From Campylobacterota bacterium (lineage in GTDB: Bacteria > Campylobacterota > Campylobacteria > Campylobacterales > SZUA-545): 20,798 nucleotides of DNA. The notes beneath the pieces were generated by a model. That model saw nothing but the letters and a program-made list of their open reading frames with translations. It had not been told where the DNA came from and made no database searches. Each line of letters starts with the position of its first letter. Within the stretch, counting starts at the first letter, position 1. Of the stretch, positions 14,833 through 20,798 are shown piece after piece. The stretch covers positions 1 through 20,798 of the forward strand of contig PWVP01000032.1 in assembly GCA_003561815.1 (NCBI GenBank). The letters run 5' to 3'. A program made the translations under genes and the position numbers.

Positions 14833-15621
14833 ATGGCAGCACGGAGAAAGAAAAAAAAAGAGCAAGGGTGTCCACCCGGACCCCCCAAATGGATCGTGCA
14901 GTTTGCGGATCTGATGTCGCTGCTGCTGGTTTTCTTTATCCTGCTGCTCTCGATGAGTACGCTCGATGCGAAAAAGGTGAGCGAAGCGATCGGCTCACTC
15001 AGTCTGGCGATGAGCGTGCTCGAGGGGGGCACCATGACCGAGGTCTCCCCTGAGCGGATTCAGCAGGCGACGCCGATCGAGCCGCAGGTGGAGACGGCGG
15101 AGATTGTGAACCGCGTGACCGTGACCATTTCAGAGTTTAATGAGATTATCCGTCGCCAGGGCGGCGAGGAGACCATTCAGGTGCAAGAGGCGATCGACGG
15201 CTTTATGATCCAGCTGCCAGCGGGGCTGCTCTTTCGCCCCGGAAGCGCGGAGCTCTATAGTGGCGACTCGCGGCTCTTTTTGCGCCGGATTGCGATGATG
15301 GTGGATACGATGCCCGCCGATCTGGAGCTGGTGGTGCGCGGCCACACCGACAGTGCAGAGTTGCCGCCCGGTAGCGCCTTTCGGGATAACTGGTCGCTCT
15401 CCACGGCGCGATCGGTCTCGGTGGTTCAGGAGCTGGTAGGCGGCGGCGTTGACCCCAAACGCGTCAGCGCCGCCGGTCACGCCGAGCACCGCCCCATCGC
15501 CACGAACGACACCGAGCAGGGACGCGCACGAAACCGGCGGGTGGAGATCCACTTCATGGGTCAGGATGCCGCCAGCGAAGAGCGCACCCCGAGCACCATT
15601 CTGGATGTGCCCGCTCAATGA
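14833..15621 (+). CDS. pomB: Flagellar stator protein MotB, PomB (Na+) type
   Basis: Partner of MotA. Its single transmembrane helix supplies the ion-binding Asp, and the periplasmic OmpA-like domain anchors the stator to peptidoglycan. It has 262 residues. A Lys-rich N-terminus is followed by GCPPGPPKW and then FADLMSLLLVFFILLLSMS with Asp26. The C-x-P-G-x-P-x-W element before the helix and the FADLMSLL helix itself closely resemble Vibrio PomB. The plug region lies near residues 45-60. The OmpA-like domain is at about 165-250, with VVRGHTDSAE and RARNRRVEIHF. It begins 3 nt after motA with no clear ribosome site of its own, and it overlaps fliP by ATGA. A run of nine A bases encodes the N-terminal lysines. 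Confidence 0.93.
   Translation: MAARRKKKKEQGCPPGPPKWIVQFADLMSLLLVFFILLLSMSTLDAKKVSEAIGSLSLAMSVLEGGTMTEVSPERIQQATPIEPQVETAEIVNRVTVTISEFNEIIRRQGGEETIQVQEAIDGFMIQLPAGLLFRPGSAELYSGDSRLFLRRIAMMVDTMPADLELVVRGHTDSAELPPGSAFRDNWSLSTARSVSVVQELVGGGVDPKRVSAAGHAEHRPIATNDTEQGRARNRRVEIHFMGQDAASEERTPSTILDVPAQ
14851..14859 (+). repeat. A9 homopolymer at the start of motB
   Basis: Nine A bases at codons 7-9 of motB (three Lys codons), just after AAAG. This is a potential site of polymerase or replication slippage at the 5' end of the gene. Confidence 0.75.
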
Positions 15622-16352
15622 TCCGAACGCTGCTGCTTCTTCTGCTCTCGACCGTACTGCTTCAGGCGGAGGTGTTGCAGGTGCCCACAGTCGATCTGCG
15701 GATCAATGCCCCTGAGAGCCCCACCCAGCTGGTTCAGACGCTCAATATCCTGATCATTATCACCCTGCTGATTTTGGCCCCTTCGCTGGTGATGATGATG
15801 ACCAGCTTTACGCGGCTTCTGATTATCTTCGGGTTTTTGCGCCAGGCGCTGGGCACCCAGCAGATGCCGCCCAATCAGATCCTGATCTCCATGGCGCTGA
15901 TTTTGACCTTTTTTATTATGGAGCCAGCAGCGAAGCAGTCGTGGAATCAGGCGATCGTGCCCTATATGGAGGAGGAGATTGGCTACGAGGAGGCGTTTGA
16001 ACTGGGGGTGCAGCCCTTTAAAGAGTTCATGATCCGCAACACCCGCGAAAAGGATCTGGCCCTCTTTTTGCGTATTCGTGGGGAGGAGAACCTGCAGAGC
16101 GAGGAGGATATCAGCCTGACGGTGCTGCTTCCGGCCTTTATGATTAGTGAGCTCAAGACCGCTTTTCAGATCGGCTTTTTACTCTATCTGCCCTTTTTGG
16201 TGATCGATATGGTGGTCGCTTCGGTTTTGATGGCGATGGGTATGATGATGTTGCCGCCGGTGATGATCTCGCTGCCCTTTAAGATCATTCTATTTATTAT
16301 GGTTGACGGCTGGAATCTGGTCGTCGGCTCACTTGTGGAGAGTTTTAATTGA
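15618..16352 (+). CDS. fliP: Flagellar type III export gate protein FliP
   Basis: Core component of the FliPQR export gate in the flagellar basal body. It has 244 residues (E. coli 245). A signal peptide at about 1-17 (MIRTLLLLLLSTVLLQA) precedes the mature protein, as is usual for FliP. Membrane segments follow at about 44-64, 90-105, 185-205 and 212-232. Family motifs include MMMTSFTRLLIIFGFLRQAL, the QMPPNQ loop, LPAFMISELKTAFQIGF and MGMMMLPPVMISLPFK. Its ATG overlaps the motB stop (ATGA), and its TGA overlaps the trmA TTG start. fliQ and fliR are not in the window. Confidence 0.96.
   Translation: MIRTLLLLLLSTVLLQAEVLQVPTVDLRINAPESPTQLVQTLNILIIITLLILAPSLVMMMTSFTRLLIIFGFLRQALGTQQMPPNQILISMALILTFFIMEPAAKQSWNQAIVPYMEEEIGYEEAFELGVQPFKEFMIRNTREKDLALFLRIRGEENLQSEEDISLTVLLPAFMISELKTAFQIGFLLYLPFLVIDMVVASVLMAMGMMMLPPVMISLPFKIILFIMVDGWNLVVGSLVESFN
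16337..16340 (+). promoter_or_regulatory. Shine-Dalgarno that supports the TTG start of trmA
   Basis: GGAG inside the 3' end of fliP, 8 nt before the TTG at 16349. Without this start the first cysteine triplet of TrmA would be lost, because there is no in-frame ATG before it. Confidence 0.5.
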
Positions 16353-17467
16353 CCTGTGAATGGTTCGGGGAGTGCGGTAGTTGCCGTTTGCCTCTTGAGT
16401 ATGATAATCAGTTTAAAGTTAAACAGGCCCGCTTTTTCGAGGCGCTTGAGGGGATCGCTTTGCCTGAGGCGCAGCTCTTTAGCAGCCCTGCTGCCCACTT
16501 TCGAAACCGCGCGGAGTTTCGTATCTGGCGTGAAAATGCCGGAGGGATCGCTCTGGCGATGTACCGCCAGGGGGGCAAGGGGGTGCTGCCCATTAGTCGC
16601 TGCCCGATCACCCAGCGCCGTTTTGATGAGATGCTGCCTGAGCTTTTGGCCCATCTGGCCGACTCGCCACTGGTGGAGGCGAAGCTCTTTGAGCTGGACT
16701 TTTTAAGCAGCAGCGATGGCCGCGATATGGTGCTGACACTGATCTATCATCGCCCCCTGCCCGAGGGGTGGCACGCTGCGGCAGAGGCACTGGCTGAGCG
16801 CTTCGGGGTGAGTGTGATCGGCCGGGCCAAGAGGGTCAAAGAGGTGATCGGCCGCGACTGGATTGAGGAGCGGGTGGATTTAGAGGATCGCACCTGGTGC
16901 TATAAGCAGGTGGAGGGGGGCTTTACCCAGCCAAACGGCGCGATTAACCGTGCGATGATCGGGTGGGTACTCGATCAGGCTCAGCCAGGGGGCGATCTGC
17001 TCGAGCTCTACTGTGGCAACGGCAATTTTACTCTGCCGCTCTCTACTCGATTTAAAAAGACAGTGGCGATCGAGATCAACAAAACCGCCCTGGCTGCCGC
17101 ACGGGAGAATGCAGAGCGCAACGGCGTGGCAGAGCGCATCTTCTTTGCCCGTATGGGGGCGGAGGAGTTTGCCCGCGCCATGGCCAAAGAGCGCCGCTTT
17201 AACCGCCTGCGGGATCTGGATCTGGAGACGCTTTCGTTTGAGGCGGCCTTTGTCGATCCGCCCCGCAGCGGTCTGGATGAGACCTCTTTGGCGCTTGTGG
17301 CTCAGATGGAGCGCATCTACTACATCTCCTGTAGCCCCGAGAGTCTGGCCAGGGATCTGCGCGCGCTGGCTGCAACCCACCGCGTGCGTGCGCTGGCGCT
17401 TTTTGATCAGTTCCCCTACACCTACCATCTGGAGAGTGGCGTCGTGCTAGAAAGGATCGCATCGTGA
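16349..17467 (+). CDS. trmA: tRNA (uracil-5-)-methyltransferase with an RlmD-like iron-sulfur motif
   Basis: Methylates U54 of tRNA to ribothymidine using S-adenosylmethionine. The 372-residue chain aligns along its length with E. coli TrmA (366): FRNRAEFRIW, FTQPNGAIN, the SAM motif LLELYCGNGNFTLPL, FVDPPRSGLDE, the nucleophile Cys in YYISCSPESL, and LFDQFPYTYHLESGV at the end. Unlike E. coli TrmA it also carries Cys3, Cys9 and Cys12 (C-x5-C-x2-C in CEWFGECGSC) and Cys85 (SRCPI). The spacing resembles the [4Fe-4S] ligands 81/87/90/162 of RlmD (RumA). There is no TRAM domain. The TTG start at 16349 overlaps the fliP stop (TTGA), and its stop overlaps the dapC start (GTGA). A 23S rRNA substrate is an alternative, but the body is TrmA-like. 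Confidence 0.9.
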   Translation: MTCEWFGECGSCRLPLEYDNQFKVKQARFFEALEGIALPEAQLFSSPAAHFRNRAEFRIWRENAGGIALAMYRQGGKGVLPISRCPITQRRFDEMLPELLAHLADSPLVEAKLFELDFLSSSDGRDMVLTLIYHRPLPEGWHAAAEALAERFGVSVIGRAKRVKEVIGRDWIEERVDLEDRTWCYKQVEGGFTQPNGAINRAMIGWVLDQAQPGGDLLELYCGNGNFTLPLSTRFKKTVAIEINKTALAAARENAERNGVAERIFFARMGAEEFARAMAKERRFNRLRDLDLETLSFEAAFVDPPRSGLDETSLALVAQMERIYYISCSPESLARDLRALAATHRVRALALFDQFPYTYHLESGVVLERIAS

Positions 17468-18603
17468 GCTTCAACTTCGAACCGTACCCCTTTGAGAAGC
17501 TGCGGGCGTTGATGGCCGATGTGACCCCTGCGGCCACGCTGGATCCTATCGCCCTGACCATCGGTGAGCCGCAGTTTCCCACACCGGAGTTTATTCTCCA
17601 GACGGTGTGCAAAGAGGCGCCGCACTTTAGCCGCTACCCCGCTAGCGCGGGGCTGCCGGAGCTGAAAGAGGCGCAGATCAGTTTTATGCAGCGCCGCTTT
17701 GAGGTGACGCTCGGGCACGATCAGCTGCTGCCGACACTGGGAACCCGCGAAGCGCTTTTTAATCTACCGCAGTATCTGCTTTTTGATCGTCGCGCGCCAG
17801 TGATGGCCTGGCCCAATCCCGCCTATCAGATCTACGAAGGCGCCGCCAAAGCGGCCCGAGCCAAACCGGTGATGCTTCCCCTGCGGGCAGAAAACGGCTT
17901 TAAGCCCGACATCACCGATGGGCGGCTTAAAGGGTGCGATCTGGTGATTTTAAACAGCCCCAACAATCCGACCGGATCGGTTCTGGGCCTTGAGGAGCTC
18001 AAAGCGTGGGTGCTCAAGGCGCTAGAGTGCGACTTCGTGCTGATTAACGATGAGTGCTACAGCGAGATTTATGAGACGCAGCCGCCCGCCTCTTTGCTCC
18101 AGGCGGCGCTGGCGGTGGGCAATAGCGACTTTAAAAACATCCTGGTGATGAACTCGCTCTCGAAGCGCTCCAGTGCCGCGGGGCTTCGCAGTGGCTTCGT
18201 GGCGGGTGATAGCCGACTGCTGAAGGGGTATGGGCTCTATCGAACCTATGCCGGCTGTACGGCGGGCGTACCCATCCAGGTGGCCGCCGCTGCCGCGTGG
18301 CGAGACGATGTGCACGCCGAGGCGATCCGCACACGCTACGCGGCCAACATGAAAACGGCCCGCCGTTTGCTTGAGGTGCCTGTAGCGGAGGCGACCTTCT
18401 ATCTCTGGCTGGCCGTCGAGGATGATCAGGCGGCGGCACGCACACTGCTCTCTGAGTACAATCTGGCAGTGCTGCCGGGCAGCTTTCTGGGGCGCGAGGG
18501 AGCCGGGCAGGGCTATCTGCGCCTCTCGCTGGTTCAGAGTCCGGCGCGTTGTTGCGAGGCGCTTGAGCGGCTGGGCCACTTTCTAAAGGGTAGGACACTA
18601 TGA
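17464..18603 (+). CDS. dapC: PLP-dependent aminotransferase, probable succinyldiaminopimelate aminotransferase
   Basis: Fold-type I class I/II aminotransferase of 379 residues. It probably makes N-succinyl-LL-2,6-diaminopimelate from the 6-oxo precursor in the lysine/diaminopimelate pathway. The PLP Lys234 lies in SLSKRSSAAGLRSGF, which resembles DapC sequences. NSPNNPTG (about 164-171) and INDECY (Asp196, Tyr199) are the cofactor-binding motifs, and the C-terminal arginine region reads GYLRLSLV. The GTG start has AAGGA 7 nt upstream and overlaps the trmA stop (GTGA). It overlaps murC by ATGA. The murC neighbour supports a role in peptidoglycan precursor supply. The exact substrate is inferred; another amino acid transaminase remains possible. 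Confidence 0.78.
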   Translation: MSFNFEPYPFEKLRALMADVTPAATLDPIALTIGEPQFPTPEFILQTVCKEAPHFSRYPASAGLPELKEAQISFMQRRFEVTLGHDQLLPTLGTREALFNLPQYLLFDRRAPVMAWPNPAYQIYEGAAKAARAKPVMLPLRAENGFKPDITDGRLKGCDLVILNSPNNPTGSVLGLEELKAWVLKALECDFVLINDECYSEIYETQPPASLLQAALAVGNSDFKNILVMNSLSKRSSAAGLRSGFVAGDSRLLKGYGLYRTYAGCTAGVPIQVAAAAAWRDDVHAEAIRTRYAANMKTARRLLEVPVAEATFYLWLAVEDDQAAARTLLSEYNLAVLPGSFLGREGAGQGYLRLSLVQSPARCCEALERLGHFLKGRTL

Positions 18604-19877
18604 AGATCCACTTTATCGGGATTGGCGGGATCGGCATCTCAGCGTTGGCCCGTTTTATGGCCCATGAAGGACATGCGGTCAGCGGTTCGGATATTGCCGA
18701 GTCGCCGCTGGTAGCCAAGCTGCGCCAGGAGGGGATTGCGATTACGGTACCCCATGACTCTTCGGCGATTACCGATCAGGATCTGGTGGTCCACTCGGCG
18801 ATCATCAAGCCGGGCAACCCGGAGATTGTCGCCGCTAAAAAGCAGGGGATCGCGGTGCAGCACCGCCGTGAGGCGCTTAAGACGATTCTGTGGGATAAGC
18901 AGGTCTTCGCGGTGGCCGGGGCGCACGGCAAGAGCACCACCACGGCTATTTTGAGTGCGATTTTGGATGCGACGGCGCTTATTGGTGCCGAAGCGAAGAG
19001 CTTTGGCTCCAATGTGCGCTTTTGTGAAGGCCGCGAGGTGGTGTTTGAGGCGGATGAGTCCGATGCGAGCTTTCTGCACGCCAACCCCTACTGCGCGGTG
19101 GTGACCAACGCCGAACCGGAGCATATGGAGTACTACAACTACGATCTGCTCAAGTTTCAAGACGCCTATCGCCAGTTTCTTGATATGGCCAAAGTGCGGG
19201 TGATTAATGCCGAGGATGAGCTGCTCGGTCAGTATGGCGGTGAGGCGATTCGCCTCTACCCCAGCCGTGACATTACAAACATTCGCTACGAGCTGATCGA
19301 GAACGAGCCCTTTACCACCTTTGAGCTCAAGAATCTCGGTGAGTTTTCGGTCTGGGGCTTTGGGGCCCATATCGCACTGGATGCTGCGCTGGCGATCCTG
19401 GCTGCGATGGAGCGGATGGGGCTCGAGCAGATCCGCGAAAACATCCTCAACTACCGCGGCATCAAAAAGCGGTTTGATATCCTTAGGCGCGATCGCGACT
19501 TTGTGCTGATCGATGACTACGCCCACCACCCCACCGAGATTGAGGCGACCCTCTCCTCGGCGCGCGAGTATGCGAAGCTTTTAGGGCTAAAGGGGGTGAC
19601 TGCCGTCTGGCAGCCGCACAAATACTCCCGCACGATCGATAATCTCGATCGCTTCATAGAGTGCTTTAAAGGGGTGGAGCGGCTGATTATCCTACCGGTT
19701 TGGGCGGCGGGCGAGGAGCCTCAAGAGCTGGATTTTCAGCGGCTCTTTGATCGCTACTCGCCGATGATGGCCCCCGACTTCGCAACCGCACAGCAGATGG
19801 CCGGACTCTCAAGTGGCCTGGTGATCGGCTTTGGTGCGGGGGATATCACCTATCAGCTGCGCGCAGCGCTCGGCTAA
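18600..19877 (+). CDS. murC: UDP-N-acetylmuramate--L-alanine ligase
   Basis: ATP-dependent ligase that adds L-Ala to UDP-MurNAc, the first amino acid of the peptidoglycan stem. It has 425 residues, shorter than E. coli MurC (491) but as expected for Campylobacterota. The N-terminal Rossmann motif is KIHFIGIGGIGISALA. The ATP loop is AGAHGKSTTT (107-115), the GAHGKST form typical of this lineage. Further motifs are EADESDASFL, TNAEPEH, GIKKRFDIL, DDYAHHPTEIEATL and GAGDI. Mpl is excluded by the MurC-type C-terminal domain. Its ATG overlaps the dapC stop (ATGA). Its TAA overlaps the convergent flgS stop, so no terminator separates them. Confidence 0.97.
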   Translation: MKIHFIGIGGIGISALARFMAHEGHAVSGSDIAESPLVAKLRQEGIAITVPHDSSAITDQDLVVHSAIIKPGNPEIVAAKKQGIAVQHRREALKTILWDKQVFAVAGAHGKSTTTAILSAILDATALIGAEAKSFGSNVRFCEGREVVFEADESDASFLHANPYCAVVTNAEPEHMEYYNYDLLKFQDAYRQFLDMAKVRVINAEDELLGQYGGEAIRLYPSRDITNIRYELIENEPFTTFELKNLGEFSVWGFGAHIALDAALAILAAMERMGLEQIRENILNYRGIKKRFDILRRDRDFVLIDDYAHHPTEIEATLSSAREYAKLLGLKGVTAVWQPHKYSRTIDNLDRFIECFKGVERLIILPVWAAGEEPQELDFQRLFDRYSPMMAPDFATAQQMAGLSSGLVIGFGAGDITYQLRAALG

Positions 19878-20798
19878 TCGAGCACAAGCGGCAGCTGGAT
19901 ACGAAACCCTTTTTTCATATCGCAGAGTCCGATCGTGCCCCGGTGGGCTTCGACAATCTGCCTGGAGAGGATGAGCCCTAGACCGTGCCCTTTGGTCTTG
20001 GTGGTGTGAAACGCCTCAAAGATCCGCTCACGATCGATAAAATCGGGCCCACTATCGACCACCTCCAGGGTGTGATACTGGCTGCAGGCGCTGTAGCTAA
20101 CCTGCACCGTCCCTTCATCTTGCTCCCCCTCTTCGATGGCATCGATGGCGTTGAAGATCAGGTTTTGCAGCACCAGCCCCAGCAGATCCGAATCGGCCTG
20201 CATCGGTCGGCTCGGCAGCGTAAACTCAAACTCGATCGGCTTGGAGTAGGAGTAGTTCTGAACCGCCAGATCGAGATCTTCGGCCAGTTCGCAGAGGCTA
20301 AAGCGGCTGGGATTCAGGGTGAAGCCTTTGGAGAAGAGCAGGGTGGCTTTGACGATCCGCTCCACGCGCCAGATGGACTTTTTGATCTCCAGCACCAGCG
20401 ATTTGGCCCCCAGATCGACGCGGTTAAAGAGTGTGGAGGCTAAAATCGCCACCGATCCCACCGGGTTGCGGATCTCATGGGCCAGGTGGGCGGCCATCTG
20501 ACCCATCGCAATCAACCGCTCGTTTCGGCGGCTTTTGGTGTTGTCGGTGGCTGCGATGATCACCTTTGAGTTCTGGCGCGCCACCTGCAGGATGTAGTGG
20601 CGGCCCTCCACCTCGATCTCGCTGTCGTGATCATCCGGCGTGAGCTTGGCGGGCTCAAGCGGTATCCCGGCGGCCTTTTCGTTGGCCAAAAAGATCGTGC
20701 CGTCACTGTTGAGCACCCAGACCGCGACAGGCATCACCTCAATCACACCGCTAAAGAGCGAGGTGAGCTCATTGTACTGCTTCTCGACAATAAAGGTC
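19874..20798 (-). CDS. flgS: Histidine kinase FlgS-like (N-terminus cut by window edge)
   Basis: Cytoplasmic two-component kinase. In Campylobacter and Helicobacter, FlgS phosphorylates FlgR to switch on sigma-54 flagellar genes. About 307 residues are visible. The frame is open to the right edge without a stop, so the GTG at 20746 is probably internal. A PAS-like segment (MPVAVWVLNSDGTIFLANE) is followed by the H-box LAHEIRNPVGSVAIL with the phospho-His at about 20477-20479. Then come the N-box LQNLIFNAIDAI, DSGPDF, the F-box IFEAFHTTKTKG and GHGLGLILS. No membrane segment is visible. The H-box and downstream sequence resemble Campylobacter FlgS, and motA, motB and fliP nearby support a flagellar role. 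FlgR is not in the window. The name is by similarity and context; the kinase family is certain. Confidence 0.8.
   Translation of the reverse strand, partial: TFIVEKQYNELTSLFSGVIEVMPVAVWVLNSDGTIFLANEKAAGIPLEPAKLTPDDHDSEIEVEGRHYILQVARQNSKVIIAATDNTKSRRNERLIAMGQMAAHLAHEIRNPVGSVAILASTLFNRVDLGAKSLVLEIKKSIWRVERIVKATLLFSKGFTLNPSRFSLCELAEDLDLAVQNYSYSKPIEFEFTLPSRPMQADSDLLGLVLQNLIFNAIDAIEEGEQDEGTVQVSYSACSQYHTLEVVDSGPDFIDRERIFEAFHTTKTKGHGLGLILSRQIVEAHRGTIGLCDMKKGFRIQLPLVLD

Noticed and set aside
16349..17467. RlmD or RlmC (23S rRNA methyltransferase) because of the Cys cluster
   Set aside because: The catalytic body and C-terminus follow TrmA closely, and there is no TRAM domain. The Cys cluster is reported as a feature of a TrmA-like protein.
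18639..19529. A 296-codon open frame on the minus strand inside murC
   Set aside because: It is a shadow of murC with no recognisable domain. The sense frame is unmistakable.
1..20798. Cyanobacterial origin suggested by GCGATCGC
   Set aside because: Gene content and protein signatures (CcsBA fusion, FlgS, flagella, MurC type) are campylobacterotal.
1..20798. tRNA, rRNA, CRISPR repeats, insertion sequences, phage or defence genes
   Set aside because: None seen. All gaps are about 100 bp or less, and every large frame is assigned to a chromosomal household gene.

Overview
The window is a compact, almost fully coding stretch of chromosome. GC is roughly 58-60%, from hand counts on two sampled lines. 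It holds 17 protein genes, two of them cut by the window edges, and no RNA gene, insertion sequence, integrase or CRISPR array that I can see. Several genes point to Campylobacterota (the former Epsilonproteobacteria): a one-piece CcsBA cytochrome c assembly protein, the gatA-guaB pair, lineage-type GlmU and MurC sequences, and a FlgS-type flagellar histidine kinase. The GC is high for that phylum, so I place it as a GC-rich campylobacterote without naming a genus.

Left half, all on the minus strand. gatA-guaB (tRNA-dependent amidation and GMP synthesis) has its own TATAAT box. ccsBA (heme export and cytochrome c maturation) stands upstream of it. Next, in transcription order, is a tight set: a fused NDP-forming acyl-CoA synthetase, ogt and ung (two DNA repair enzymes). 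Above it is a second coupled operon, glmU-coaBC-uppS-prepilin peptidase-truA. This joins UDP-GlcNAc, coenzyme A, undecaprenyl-PP, pilin processing and tRNA pseudouridylation. Nearly every junction is a stop/start overlap or abutment (TGATG, GTGA, TAATG, TAGATG).

Right part. A divergent 100-bp region separates glmU from a plus-strand operon, motA(pomA)-motB(pomB)-fliP-trmA-dapC-murC. The stator genes look sodium-type. The last five genes are joined by four consecutive 4-nt overlaps. flgS lies convergently at the right edge, and its stop codon overlaps the murC stop codon. FliP (export gate) and FlgS (kinase that in Campylobacter responds to export-gate assembly) are thus within 4 kb of each other.

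Most notable signals. The palindrome CGATCG, and its HIP1-like extension GCGATCGC, are strongly over-represented. The TrmA protein carries the complete cysteine quartet of the RlmD-type [4Fe-4S] site. The Ogt protein has ACHR in place of PCHR, with the substituted codon inside a GCGATCGC octamer. Homopolymer tracts lie early in motA (G7) and motB (A9). Six genes use GTG or TTG starts (guaB, gatA, the acyl-CoA synthetase, uppS, trmA, dapC). No gap without a gene exceeds about 100 bp. I found no clearly undescribed defence or mobile system.
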